Shown: piece after piece, positions 18,750 to 28,235 of the stretch
Position numbering within the stretch: the first letter of the stretch is position 1
Layout of the letters: each line of letters begins with the position of its first letter
DNA from: Tritrichomonas musculus
Lineage: Eukaryota; Parabasalia; Tritrichomonadida; Tritrichomonadidae
Reading direction: 5' to 3'
DNA: 64,000 nucleotides
Assembly (NCBI GenBank): GCA_039105265.1
Contig: JAPFFF010000002.1
Span: 2,604,001 to 2,668,000, forward strand
Position numbers and translations under genes: made by a program
The notes under the pieces: model-generated
What the model was told of the DNA's origin: nothing
Seen by the model: the letters and a program-made list of their open reading frames with translations, nothing else
Databases searched by the model: none

Positions 18750-20342
18750 ATGTTGAACAATGAATTGATTATGCAAACTTCAGCCGAAGCATGTACTCAA
18801 ATCGCTTCATATTTTGATGTGGTTGATAATTGCGTTTCTATGAGTGATACAAACAAACAATATTCTATTAATCCGCAAACATCTTATTCACCATCACCAC
18901 CTATTCAACAAGGCTCATATACATCAGTTATTATTTCGCCAAACAGTTATAATACAGCAGATATATATAATGGTTTTATAAAAGCCAGAATGAAAATAAA
19001 AGTAAATATAAATGAAAATTTAGCCACATCTGCTAATGTAGACGGTCATAGATTTAATAGAATATGGTATGGATTTAAAGATGCTAGAGACGCCGTCGAG
19101 AAATATGAAATAGTTGCAAATGGTATAACAATATATACACAGAATTTTGGTTGTGAAGAATCATTTTTGACGGCATGTTGTGCAAACGAAACAACAAAAA
19201 GAGCAGATATATATTCTCGAGCGAGACATAAAGACGTATGGAATAAAAAAGAAGGATGCAGATGTGGATTTATTGTTAATTGGGATAATAAAACAGTTGC
19301 AGAAGATACAATACACCTAAAAATTGATTTAAGGAGATTCTTGCCGTTATCTAACATTAAATATTTACCAGCATTTGCAGGCAAAATAGAATTGCGCTTA
19401 TATTTCTCATACGCTGGTTTAGTTTAATGTCCAGTAGGTCCTGCGATAGATTTAAAGAATAATCCAGGGGTGTTTTGTAAATATACATTTGAAAAAATTA
19501 CAAATGAATTCACTCCAATTGGTGATTTTATTACATGTTGGATTAAATCGACTGCTGTCGGCACATCACCTAATCAAACATATACATTAAACGCTGGCAC
19601 TAGAACAAGTAATGTTGTTGAATACACTATTACAGATTGCTTATCCATTATACCATGCTTTGGAATTAGTGATAATGTTTATAGTTCTTTAGTTCAACGA
19701 TACAGCAACCCATCAAGTCCTTTAACATTTCCAACACAAACCTTATCAGTTTATACTACAACAAACGCATTAAAAAATATTAACGATAAAACAACATGTA
19801 CAATTACACCTAGATTTGTTGATAGTATATTCTGCTTGTTTCCATTACATAATAGGCATAAAACCGTGTTTAAAAATCCATTGTTTGATTCATTTTATAT
19901 TAACGCAGGTGGATATGGCAATATACCAGCTAGACCATTTGGAACAAATGAACAGTATCCAGAATTTTTAGAATACTGCCAGAATGCTATGAATATGAAC
20001 GGTGAGCAATCAGGCTTTAATAAAGAAGTTGTAGCATCTTTAACAAATATAACTGCTTATAATGCTACATTAAGTAATCATACGGATGATAGAACAAGTT
20101 TCTTTATTGGTTTGCCAACAGAAACAGATAACACATATCAACAAGGCTTAACAAGTTTGAGTCCAATTAACTTTGAAATCAATGTATCGCAGAAAACTGG
20201 AAACGATACATTTGCTAATGAAGTTGATACGCCACTTTTATTATGCTTATTGTATGATGGCTCTATTAGTATATTAGTTCAACCGAACGGCATGCCGCCA
20301 CTTGTTCGCATCGGTTCATACGATATAACAAGTCCAGAATAA
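18750..20342 (+). pseudogene. Diverged Polinton capsid-like protein of P3, broken
   Basis: The translation follows the P1/P2 capsid in order: a strand region FIKARMKIKVNINENL matches GFLTFHVKLDLSLN; HRFNRIWYGFKDARDAVEKY matches YKLFVGFKSSNQLFDR; CEESFLTACCANETTKRA matches CVREGFLYSSVKPEAEKKRR; IHLKIDLRRFLPL matches EVEFDLNVPFDDL. Later, FPLHNRHKTVFKNPLFDSFY parallels FPKHHNDLTVFENPVYQNCF and YINAGGYGNIPARPF parallels LNIGGKNFPDENV. The Pro/Ser insert of P1/P2 is absent. The gene is broken, about one break. It marks P3 as a separate Polinton lineage. Confidence 0.78.
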
Positions 20343-20396
20343 ATATAAATTTATTAAAGCAAATTATATAATTATTTTTGTTTAATTTATAGTTAA

Positions 20397-20825
20397 ATGA
20401 ATAAGTATAAGAATCCTAATTCAACAACAGTAGGAGTTAGTGGTTGTATGGTAAATGAAAACATGAGAACAGAAAAACAAATTAATTATAATCATTATGG
20501 TATATTTGCAAATGAAAATACTTATGCCGTTACGTTCAATCCTTATATTAATAGACCACCAACGAAACAAATGACACATTAACCTATTAAACCACCTCCA
20601 ACTAATCAACACATAACAAGAACTTATAACGAACCACCTGTAAGCTTAACTGATGGCAAAACATATTTAAATAATGCATCTTCTAATACACCACCTATTC
20701 TACCACCATTTCTAAACAAACCTGAAGACTTGGCAACTATTCAAGGTCTCGCTGATAAGAAAAATAAAGGCACAATTCAATATGGACCAACGCATACAAT
20801 TAATCAAAAGAACATAGTTTATTAA
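20397..20825 (+). pseudogene. Small P3 gene, Pro/Asn-rich product, broken
   Basis: About 142 codons with about one break. The product begins MNKYKNPNSTTVGVSG and has repeated Pro-Pro segments (NRPPTK, KPPPTN, EPPV, TPPILPPF). It lies between the capsid-like gene and the gene interrupted by P2, on the same strand, preceded by ATTATTTTTGTTTAATT. It may occupy the place of the 77-aa gene of the other elements, but I see no convincing similarity. Function unknown. Confidence 0.5.
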
Positions 20826-20848
20826 AACTTTTTATTTTTATTCAAATT

Positions 20849-20947
20849 ATGATCAAGAAAAGAAGTTTAAACACAGGTGTTAATGCTAACGTTTCATTAG
20901 AACCATCAGCAGCATCACAATCAACATCAAACATTAATAACAACATT
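20849..20947 (+). pseudogene. Start of a P3 gene split by insertion of P2
   Basis: Opens MIKKRSLNTGVNANVSLEPS after CTTTTTATTTTTATTC. It resembles the start of the P2 191-aa gene (39162..39737: ARILSSENDASVKQEQS), and the remainder after P2 (41900..42337) resembles that protein's C-terminus. The gene is interrupted by the 20.95-kb P2 element flanked by AACATT. Confidence 0.75.
20942..20947. repeat. 6-bp target site duplication, left of P2
   Basis: AACATT here and again at 41900..41905, immediately outside the two P2 ends. Six bp is the usual Polinton duplication length. Confidence 0.93.
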
Positions 20948-21154
20948 AGTAGTATATGGGGGGGCTTTTGTGCAGGGGATAAAAAATGACCCCCTTGTCA
21001 TAGGGTTTACAGACCCCAAACATCGGCGCCATGACTCAAAAAATCGCCACTTTTTCAAAATTAGCCTCCCATTTCATTCAAAAATCGGGTAGACACTTTT
21101 GAATCTTCATCTTTGAATTTACATCTTTGAACTTGTTTAGTAGTATATATCAGT

Positions 21155-21177
21155 CGGTTTCCGTCGGGCTAAAGCCC
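21155..21177. repeat. Hairpin pair in the P2 TIR
   Basis: CGG-TTT-CCG then GGGCT-AA-AGCCC, 2 bp apart. Absent from the P1 end, where the neighbouring sequence also differs. Present in both P2 TIRs. Confidence 0.6.
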
Positions 21178-21263
21178 ACCGTCAACACGACTAATGAACA
21201 AAAATAACAACAACGAAAAATAGAACTTTCAAAAATTTTTTATTTTTTTATCAGCAATTTATA

Positions 21264-21470
21264 ATGTCAAACCAAGCCGAACAATTAAGCACACTCATTA
21301 ATAAAATTAACAAAAAGATAAAAGGATGGAGACCCGCTTTAAAATACCTCTACGATAATGATAATGTCATAGATGAAGTACTAAAAGAGATAAATCACTT
21401 TATTAAGCAATTACAGAAATTCAACGGTACTGAACAAATAATAGCTGAACTTGAAGAACTCATTTATTAG
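21264..21470 (+). CDS. TIR-encoded small protein (68 aa), left copy
   Basis: MSNQAEQLSTLINKINKKIK followed by GWRPALKYLYDN and a helical C-terminus ending ELEELIY. The whole gene lies in the TIR, so an identical copy reads the other way at 41377..41583. Homologous to the 80-aa gene of P1. Its end overlaps the end of the 75-aa gene by 11 bp. Function unknown; a gene kept at both ends could act at the termini, for example in replication priming or packaging, but that is only a guess. Confidence 0.75.
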   Translation: MSNQAEQLSTLINKINKKIKGWRPALKYLYDNDNVIDEVLKEINHFIKQLQKFNGTEQIIAELEELIY

Positions 21471-21687
21471 ACAATTCATTTAATTCTTTCTCAAGCTGAT
21501 GAACTTTATTTTTGAGGCTGTTGATGTCTTCGATAAGAGACTCACGAACGGCAAGACCATCAGAGCCTAACATTCCTGATTTGATATTGTTGAGACATTG
21601 TTTGTAATCATAACACTTTTCTTTCAATCCTCGTTTGATACGTTTTAATTCTGGTATTTCTTTCTTGTATTCTGTTAGTTCACTCAT
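21460..21687 (-). CDS. Small coiled-coil protein (75 aa), P2 copy
   Basis: Identical product to P1 16879..17106. The TIR boundary at 21513 lies inside the gene, so only its 3' end is repeated at the far end of P2. It starts 14 bp from the divergent 77-aa gene. Coiled-coil prediction by eye is strong; role unknown. Confidence 0.75.
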   Translation of the reverse strand: MSELTEYKKEIPELKRIKRGLKEKCYDYKQCLNNIKSGMLGSDGLAVRESLIEDINSLKNKVHQLEKELNELSNK

Positions 21688-21701
21688 TTAATAACAATTA
21701 A

Positions 21702-21935
21702 ATGTCTGCTATTAATCAAATGAGAACCGTTCATGATGATAAACACAAAAACTATTTTGATAGATTACAATTAACGATGCAAAAGAAGAGAACAAAAATA
21801 AACTCAGCACCGACAGTGAAATGTTATAATGAAAAAGGTAATGTATTTCATGAACCACCACCAAAAACGACTAAATCATTAAATCATCATGATTCACTTA
21901 ATCATTCGGTGGTTGTCAGGAGCAACAACATTTAA
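21702..21935 (+). CDS. Small basic protein (77 aa), P2 copy
   Basis: Identical product to P1 16631..16864, with the core RLQLTMQKKRTKINSAPTVK and a His/Asn-rich tail. Its end overlaps the end of the opposite 158-aa gene by 42 bp, the same overlap as in P1. Not recognised as any family. Confidence 0.7.
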   Translation: MSAINQMRTVHDDKHKNYFDRLQLTMQKKRTKINSAPTVKCYNEKGNVFHEPPPKTTKSLNHHDSLNHSVVVRSNNI

Positions 21936-22370
21936 TACATATTCATTAATGACTTTTGATTGTTGGTCAACAACATTTGAAAGCTTATTGATATGTTCTT
22001 CAAGTATTTTATTTTTGTTGTTCAATTGATTGATTTGTTCAGTGAATTCATTTAATGATTCTTTCATTAGTGATATATCAGCTTTGATGTTGTCGTTTTC
22101 AAGTGTTTTAGTGATTGTGTTCCCAACTTTCTTCAAATAAATGTCGCCACCACATCGTTTACCGTCTTTGTAATTACGTTTAGTGATTTTGTATTCATTG
22201 CCGTCATTAGTGATGATTTTATAAATCTTGTTCAAATAGTTAGTTGTTTGTGATTTCATTTGCTCGATATTCTTTTGATAGAACAAATTGAACTCTTCAA
22301 TTGATTTAAACACTTTTGATTCATTTACATTATCATTTATAACTTTAAGTTCATTAATGTTTTCATTCAT
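21894..22370 (-). CDS. Coiled-coil protein (158 aa), P2 copy
   Basis: Differs from P1 16196..16672 at only a few residues, mostly near the N-terminus. Conserved FKSIEEFNLFYQKN and GDIYLKKVG segments are followed by a coiled coil. It is downstream of the 84-aa gene on the same strand. Function unknown. Confidence 0.75.
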   Translation of the reverse strand: MNENINELKVINDNVNESKVFKSIEEFNLFYQKNIEQMKSQTTNYLNKIYKIITNDGNEYKITKRNYKDGKRCGGDIYLKKVGNTITKTLENDNIKADISLMKESLNEFTEQINQLNNKNKILEEHINKLSNVVDQQSKVINEYVLNVVAPDNHRMIK

Positions 22371-22406
22371 TTATAATTATATTAAATCATTATAATTCAT
22401 TGTTTT

Positions 22407-22661
22407 TCATTTAACTTCATTCAATATTGATTTACCAAATTTACCTACTTTGTCGACAGCGTTTAAACCTGTATCAATTGCGTCAACTACTTGACCAACA
22501 CCAGGAATGAATTGTGTGATTGGTTTGACTCTGTCCATGATTTGCTTTCCAACATCAACAACTTTTGGTATTGCTTTAACAGCTTTCTGAGCGAATGATT
22601 TAACTTTACCGCCAATTGATTTAAATGCGTTCTTGATTTTGTTGAATATACCGACACCCAT
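22407..22661 (-). CDS. Small basic amphipathic protein (84 aa), P2 copy
   Basis: Differs from the P1 product at essentially one place (IMDRVKP here, IIYRVKP in P1). Basic amphipathic N-terminus and Gly/Val/Pro middle as described for P1. Divergent from the capsid gene across 49 bp. Possible minor virion or membrane-active protein by context. Confidence 0.7.
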   Translation of the reverse strand: MGVGIFNKIKNAFKSIGGKVKSFAQKAVKAIPKVVDVGKQIMDRVKPITQFIPGVGQVVDAIDTGLNAVDKVGKFGKSILNEVK

Positions 22662-22710
22662 AATTTAATTAATGATAAAAGTGATTTATTTCCTTTTTAT
22701 TCAATTATAA

Positions 22711-24780
22711 ATGTTATATCGAAACGAAAGAGCTCATAACCTTCGAACAGAAACAGGAAACGTTCTTCATGCATTTGAAGAAATGCGAAACATGATTAAT
22801 GTTAATGACGGAACACGTTCATTTTCATTTAGAACTGTTGACTGTCATGACCAACCAGCTCCGTTTACAGCTGGTCAATATTCGCAAATCAGTTTAACAC
22901 ATCCTGACCATTTCGTAAGTGATATTGATAAAGGTTTCTTAACATTTCATGTTAAATTGGATTTATCATTGAACACAGATATGAGTAAATTAAACGCCAT
23001 CGATGACCCCAACAACTTGTACAAACTGTTTGTTGGTTTCAAATCATCAAATCAGTTGTTTGACAGGTTAGAGATTCTTCATAATAATGTCAATGTTGGA
23101 TATCAACAGAATGAATGTGTTCGTGAGGGGTTCTTGTATTCATCAGTTAAACCAGAAGCCGAGAAGAAACGCCGTAGATTCGTTCATTCATTGTGGGAAA
23201 ACATTAGCAACTATTCACAGACACATGCAGGAGCTTATGTTAACTTGAATTCATTTAAGAACACTGGAAGAAGTGAAGTCGAATTTGATTTGAATGTTCC
23301 TTTTGATGATTTATTAGCTTTACAGGCATTTGATTTATTCCCTAACGGAATCATTGGTGATTTATCAATTCGTTTTCAAGTCAGTCCTGCTGGTCTTGTT
23401 TGGGCAGTAATAGACCCGTTCACAGTTGCAGAAGCGAAAGTATTTCTTGAAGATAATGATTCAATATCGATGGATGAATTAGATAGATTAAAGGAAATCA
23501 AAGCCCGTGGTCATCTTCGTCATCAATTCACACAAATCGGTAATCAAGCTGTGATACCAGGTCCAGGAACTCCGTCACCTGTACCTCCATCACCATCACC
23601 AACACCTGTACCTCCATCACCATCACCTGACCCATCACCAGAAGAAGAAGATAAGCCAGAACCATCACCTGACCCAACACCTGCACCAATCAAATATAAA
23701 CTCACATACAGACTTGGTGAACAATATAACTTTGGAAGCGATGGTTCATATACTTATGATGATATTGCAACAGACCTTTCAATGTATTTCAGTTATACAG
23801 CAGAAGAGTTCGCAAAATTAGACCTCAAACCAACAGCAACTGATGAAGAAATTTGTTTAGCAAATCCAGATTACACAAAACCACCATTGACACACAACGA
23901 TGGAAAGTATTATGTTTGGCAAATTGAGAAAACAGTTGCTAAATCAGCTCTCAGAGTTGTTAATGAATATCATGATGCAAGAGCTCAATTATTGAAAGAA
24001 ACATATTCTGCTCAGACAGCAACATTAACTGTTAATCGAATGACCATCACAGCTTGTAAATCTAATATGCAAGGCTTTGGAGTTTGTGAAGCTACAAGAC
24101 AAGGAATTGAAGACATTTTAAGACAAGGTTTAATCATTCCTTCGCAAAAAGTTGATTATCATGCTTTCCCAATCGCTCCAGCAGCAAACGGAATCAAGTC
24201 AACATTGAATATCCCATTAATCAATGCAACTAATTTATCAATCATGTTTCCAAAACATCATAACGATTTAACCGTATTTGAAAACCCAGTTTATCAAAAC
24301 TGTTTCTTGAATATTGGTGGAAAGAACTTCCCAGACGAAAACGTTTCAACTATTGGTGCACGATTCTTTGAAAATCAATTAACGGCTGGTGATTTAGATG
24401 CAATCACTCTTTCATGCACAAAGGAATTTGAAGACTCAATGACAATGCCAAAGAATGACGCGAATGGTAAGAGATATAACAACACAATTAGTGATGCAAC
24501 ATCATTTGTTTTCAACATTCAAACTGAACGAGCGAGTGCAGGATATACATTCGACGGCTTAGATTCAGGTTTCGGAAACGTGCAAATACAAGTCAATGGG
24601 CAACCAATATATACAGGAAATGATGACACATATTACAATGTTGTTGAACCAGATGGAACCATCACCAGACCACCACCAACTCAACTTTGGATAACTAGGG
24701 ATACTTATTTCCATTTATCTCTTGAAGGATTAGTTTACGTTGATGATGAAACACCAAAAGGAAGTCAAGCAAATGAATAA
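22711..24780 (+). CDS. Candidate major capsid protein of P2 (689 aa)
   Basis: Nearly identical to the P1 protein over the first 620 residues, with a Pro/Ser-rich insert at about 281 to 326 whose repeat units differ slightly (TPSPVPPSPSPTPVPPSP here). The last 60 residues are clearly more diverged (for example AGYTFDGLDSGF against AGYCYDGLDGGF in P1), pointing to a recombination break near the 3' end. Double jelly-roll capsid fold is inferred from size, beta pattern and Polinton context. Confidence 0.75.
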   Translation: MLYRNERAHNLRTETGNVLHAFEEMRNMINVNDGTRSFSFRTVDCHDQPAPFTAGQYSQISLTHPDHFVSDIDKGFLTFHVKLDLSLNTDMSKLNAIDDPNNLYKLFVGFKSSNQLFDRLEILHNNVNVGYQQNECVREGFLYSSVKPEAEKKRRRFVHSLWENISNYSQTHAGAYVNLNSFKNTGRSEVEFDLNVPFDDLLALQAFDLFPNGIIGDLSIRFQVSPAGLVWAVIDPFTVAEAKVFLEDNDSISMDELDRLKEIKARGHLRHQFTQIGNQAVIPGPGTPSPVPPSPSPTPVPPSPSPDPSPEEEDKPEPSPDPTPAPIKYKLTYRLGEQYNFGSDGSYTYDDIATDLSMYFSYTAEEFAKLDLKPTATDEEICLANPDYTKPPLTHNDGKYYVWQIEKTVAKSALRVVNEYHDARAQLLKETYSAQTATLTVNRMTITACKSNMQGFGVCEATRQGIEDILRQGLIIPSQKVDYHAFPIAPAANGIKSTLNIPLINATNLSIMFPKHHNDLTVFENPVYQNCFLNIGGKNFPDENVSTIGARFFENQLTAGDLDAITLSCTKEFEDSMTMPKNDANGKRYNNTISDATSFVFNIQTERASAGYTFDGLDSGFGNVQIQVNGQPIYTGNDDTYYNVVEPDGTITRPPPTQLWITRDTYFHLSLEGLVYVDDETPKGSQANE

Positions 24781-24820
24781 AAATAATGATTTAATTTGAT
24801 GATTAAGTTTTTAAATTGAT

Positions 24821-24834
24821 TTTTTATTTTTGTT
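24821..24834 (+). promoter_or_regulatory. T-rich promoter-like motif before the P2 HNH gene
   Basis: TTTTTATTTTTGTT, 6 bp before the ATG; the same 14 bases precede the P1 HNH gene although that gene sits in a different slot, so gene and promoter seem to travel together. Confidence 0.5.
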
Positions 24835-24840
24835 TCATAA

Positions 24841-25452
24841 ATGACCGAACAAGCAGCTGAGTTTGTACAATTAAAAGGCTTTGATGATTATGAAATATTG
24901 TCAGTCTATCCATTTACAATCAGACGTAAAGACAATCATTATGAAGTTGTTGAAACATTACATAGAGGTTATTTAGATATCAAATTGAATGGCAAATCAT
25001 ATAGAAAGCATAGAATAATTGCTCTTCAATTCATTCCAAATGATGACCCAGAGCACAAAACACAAGTCGACCATATATCACACGATAGGACTGATAATCG
25101 TTTATCAAATCTTCGTTGGTGCAGTCCATCAACAAATCAATTTAATAAATCATCAAATGCAGGTATTCAATATGAGTTCATAGATGATTTACCTGAAGAT
25201 GTTATATTGATTGATTATTATGAAACGAAGAACGGAAGAAGAGAGTTTGATGAAAACAGATATTATTATTATTTCAATGAGAACACTAATGAGGATGTTG
25301 TTTATTCAAAAATAACTGATAATTTATATTGAATCATGCATTTGAACCAAAACAAAGCAGGAAATTATTATGTCAATGTACGTGATGTTGATAATAAAAA
25401 TGTATCTTTATATATTAACCGATTCAAGTTTCAACGTAATTTGGTTGAATAA
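24841..25452 (+). pseudogene. HNH homing-type endonuclease of P2, broken
   Basis: Homologue of the P1 gene at 5089..5727: KGFDDYEILSVYPFTIRRKD start, then KHRIIALQFIPND, VDHISHDRTDNRLSNLRWCS and STNQFNKSSN. About one break. It stands between capsid and integrase genes, whereas the P1 gene is between polymerase and fibre. The two are far less alike than the surrounding capsid and integrase genes of P1 and P2, which suggests separate acquisition rather than one move within the element. Confidence 0.8.
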
Positions 25453-25499
25453 ATGATTAAATAATCATCATAAATGAATGCTTTATTTTTGCAATTCAA

Positions 25500-26618
25500 A
25501 TGAATGAATACATCGAAGATGAAGCGAGTGCACGCAGCTACAAAGAATCAATTAATTATCCTTTCAAATCTAAATACAAGTACATCAAAGACACAAACAT
25601 TAAAACTGAGCCATATATACCAGATTACCAATTGAAGACAGTAAAGAAACTATCAAAGCCTAACTTCTCTTTTGAACCGTACGCATACGAAATCGATATA
25701 ATGTTTGCATTAAACAAAGCTTATCTCGTCCTAATCAATGTAAACACGAAATACTTAATTGTTGAACCGATTGCGGACAGAACTGAGTTAACTATAATCA
25801 AAGTAATTGATAAACTAGTCAATGAAAGGAATATCAGAATTGAAACGATTAAATGTGATGGTGAAAAGGCTTTCATATCAAATGCATTCAAAAGTTATTG
25901 CAACGGTGAAGAGCAAAGATATCAATCAGACAGACCGTCAATTAAATTCAAAGCACCAAACAAAATAAAATTAATCATTGATGATTCACCTTTTACGAAT
26001 GCACATAAATGTGTTGATGCCGTAATCAGAACATTACGAAATGCTTTCGGTCAATCACAACAACGAATGACAAACAATGTATTGATGCAACAAATGGTTG
26101 AATGGTACAATAACACGCCTCATTCATCTCTTCGTTTATTGAATCCTTTATACACGTCATTTGACGAAGAAACTGATGAACACCTTGACAAACGACAATC
26201 AAAATACATTTATCTTACACCTCAACAGATGCAAGATGACCGCGACCTTGAATGGCAGTACATAAGAGCCAAATCAATGCAATTGAAAGAGATTCAACAA
26301 AAACAACGATTTAAAGGTCTTCTATCATATAAACCCAAAAATATAATACTCATTCACACCGATTACGGAAAAACAGAAAAGAAACATGAAAAGCTAAGAA
26401 GAGTGTTCAATGAACTCGCTGAATTCATTTGTTATGAGTCTGGAAACGTTAAATGTAAACTATTAAATCCTTTACGTCAAACTAACAAAACACTGAAGAA
26501 TAAAACAATAATAACTGTACCAATCATATACACAAAATATGTTTGTTCATCAATAGATGCTTTGAATGATGATTATAAAATATTCTTTTTGACTTATAAA
26601 ACGCAAAATGAAAGCTAA
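25500..26618 (+). CDS. Retrovirus-like (RVE) integrase of P2 (372 aa)
   Basis: Same layout as P1: basic N-terminus, acidic residues in EIDIMFALNKAY, IKCDGEKAF and VDAVIRTLRNAFG, EWYNNTPHSSLRL and a basic C-terminal domain. After the initial MNE it carries 13 residues that P1 lacks, coded by a double-hairpin repeat (25511..25535). An 18-residue patch after LIVEPI also differs from P1. It overlaps the following 126-aa gene by 11 bp. It looks whole. It probably catalysed the insertion of this copy. Confidence 0.9.
   Translation: MNEYIEDEASARSYKESINYPFKSKYKYIKDTNIKTEPYIPDYQLKTVKKLSKPNFSFEPYAYEIDIMFALNKAYLVLINVNTKYLIVEPIADRTELTIIKVIDKLVNERNIRIETIKCDGEKAFISNAFKSYCNGEEQRYQSDRPSIKFKAPNKIKLIIDDSPFTNAHKCVDAVIRTLRNAFGQSQQRMTNNVLMQQMVEWYNNTPHSSLRLLNPLYTSFDEETDEHLDKRQSKYIYLTPQQMQDDRDLEWQYIRAKSMQLKEIQQKQRFKGLLSYKPKNIILIHTDYGKTEKKHEKLRRVFNELAEFICYESGNVKCKLLNPLRQTNKTLKNKTIITVPIIYTKYVCSSIDALNDDYKIFFLTYKTQNES
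25511..25535. repeat. Double-hairpin repeat in the P2 integrase start
   Basis: CATC-GAA-GATG, then GCGAGTGCACGC (imperfect stem, GCG with CGC). P1 goes directly from MNE to SINYPFKS, so 39 bp were gained or lost in frame. The second hairpin shares GCGAGTGC and CGCAGCT with the one at 17306..17320. Confidence 0.78.
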
Positions 26619-26988
26619 ACAATCACAAGCAAAGCTTGAGTCAACGAAGTTGCCAATCACAAAACGATACTATCACACACAATCAAAAGATTTTAATCTT
26701 CCTGATGATTTCGTTTATAGTCGCAACAAGAAGTACATTGTTGTTCAGTATTGTGGTGCTGTTGTCAATCAACATATTGTCGGTGATTTGATGGTTCATT
26801 CAGATATCGTTGAATTCATGCCTTTCTGCGACCATTTCATTATGCTTGCTAACAGACGACAAACCAAATACAGGAAATATGAATGTCTGAACAACACAAA
26901 AAAAGAGTATCATTTATGGTTTACAGACATGAAAGGAAACGTTATTGAACCTGAATCATTTATATTCAGTTGTTTATTAATTTATTGA
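26608..26988 (+). CDS. Conserved 126-aa protein, possible small jelly-roll, P2 copy
   Basis: Product identical to P1 12252..12632. Overlaps the integrase end by 11 bp on the same strand. Beta-rich with a hydrophobic last strand. Total identity beside a completely different neighbour (the variable slot starts 14 bp downstream) places a recombination boundary right after this gene. Confidence 0.7.
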   Translation: MKAKQSQAKLESTKLPITKRYYHTQSKDFNLPDDFVYSRNKKYIVVQYCGAVVNQHIVGDLMVHSDIVEFMPFCDHFIMLANRRQTKYRKYECLNNTKKEYHLWFTDMKGNVIEPESFIFSCLLIY

Positions 26989-27001
26989 AGTATCAAAGAA
27001 T

Positions 27002-28198
27002 ATGTTTAATAATCTCGGTAATTTGTTTAAAACAAAGGAACAAATCGAGAGAGAAGAACGAGAGAAAGCAAGACGTAAACAACGACAGAGAGCACGTGAA
27101 CGGGCACGTGAGATAAATCAACAAGCATATGAAGTACAACAGATTGGAAATGCAAATGCACAATTATATCAAACACAAGCTAATGTATTGAGGACTCAAT
27201 TACATCCAAGAACTAATTTATTGGATTACCAAAGACAAACAAATAACTTGGTATTAAATGAACAACAGGAACATAATGATTTTCGTTTGAAAAGAAAGCT
27301 GCAAGATTATCAATACATTAATCGAAATCAACATATTGATGATGTTCAAGAGGAATACCAGAAGACTAAACACGTTCATTTCGGAAATCAATCACCACCG
27401 CCACCACCACAAATGAATCAATTTAATCAACAATCACAAACAATACCTGTTATAAATTCACCTCCACAAACACCACTACAAACAAAGAAACCGATGCAAT
27501 TAGCTAATGCAACTACATCACCGTATATGAAGGATTTCGGGACATCTCCTTTCAAATCACCCCCACAAACAAATAAGTTTGCAAACACTGCAACATCTCC
27601 TTTTCCACAAGTCCAACAATCACCAATCCAGCAATACATTCAACCACAACCTTTTGAAGAAACTATTATCAAATTCGTTCCTCCTCATAAGAAATATATT
27701 GAGCCACCTGTTCAACAACCTGTTCAACAACCTGTTCAACAACCTGTTGAACAACCTGTTATCAAATTTGTTAATCCAAACAAAAAGCAATATAACTTTA
27801 AAATACTTTATGATTATAAACCTACATCAGAAGAACTAAATCCAAATCCAGATAAAATACCTGTATTCAATCCTAATGCCGCAATCAGAAACAAAAAAAT
27901 AGATTTATCAAACTCTAGAATATCAATTGAAAGTGATTCTGATGACAAACACAAAACAAATCCGATTAATGTAAGAGTAGATGGTGTTCCTGTTGAAATC
28001 TTTCATAAACAAACTGGTTATTCATCATCATCATCATATTCATTTCCTAATGGTTCACCAAAAAAGAAAAAACGAAGTAGCCCAAAACATAGTCGTACTC
28101 GACAAACGAATTCACAACCATTTCCAATACATAATGATTCTTTAAATACTGCGGGCAGTGACTCAACGAGAAGGAGGAGAAGAAGAAGACCGTCATAA
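27002..28198 (+). CDS. Variable-slot protein (398 aa), P2 version
   Basis: No similarity to the P1 or P4 proteins in the same slot. N-terminal 60 residues are highly charged and helical (KEQIEREEREKARRKQRQRA); then come Gln/Pro-rich disordered stretches including PVQQ repeats, a short beta-like part (YNFKILYDYKP), and a basic Ser/Arg-rich tail ending in a run of seven Arg. Composition suggests a nucleic-acid-binding or packaging-type protein, which is inference. Its start is 14 bp after the 126-aa gene stop, same strand. Confidence 0.7.
   Translation: MFNNLGNLFKTKEQIEREEREKARRKQRQRARERAREINQQAYEVQQIGNANAQLYQTQANVLRTQLHPRTNLLDYQRQTNNLVLNEQQEHNDFRLKRKLQDYQYINRNQHIDDVQEEYQKTKHVHFGNQSPPPPPQMNQFNQQSQTIPVINSPPQTPLQTKKPMQLANATTSPYMKDFGTSPFKSPPQTNKFANTATSPFPQVQQSPIQQYIQPQPFEETIIKFVPPHKKYIEPPVQQPVQQPVQQPVEQPVIKFVNPNKKQYNFKILYDYKPTSEELNPNPDKIPVFNPNAAIRNKKIDLSNSRISIESDSDDKHKTNPINVRVDGVPVEIFHKQTGYSSSSSYSFPNGSPKKKKRSSPKHSRTRQTNSQPFPIHNDSLNTAGSDSTRRRRRRRPS
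27708..27761 (+). repeat. Tandem repeat coding for PVQQ
   Basis: Five to six units of about 12 bp (CCTGTTCAACAA with one GAA variant) inside the 398-aa gene. Confidence 0.85.
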
Positions 28199-28235
28199 AA
28201 ATAAAATCATCAAATAATCATTAATTTATTTTTAT

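Larger units (their letters stand above)
17576..20947 (+). mobile_element. P3 segment 1: older, diverged Polinton
   Basis: Holds a small basic protein gene, a 200-aa gene, a diverged capsid-like gene, a small gene and the start of a gene homologous to the P2 191-aa gene. Sequence similarity to P1/P2 is only at protein level. It is continued at 41900 after the P2 insertion and again at 46278 after a DDE transposon. At least three of its genes look broken, besides those split by insertions. Clearly the oldest element here. Confidence 0.8.
20948..21513 (+). repeat. P2 left terminal inverted repeat (566 bp)
   Basis: Pairs with 41334..41899; I see no difference between the two by eye. The outer 316 bp are noncoding and hold a hairpin pair at 21155..21177. 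The inner part contains a complete 68-aa gene and ends inside the 75-aa gene. Confidence 0.93.
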
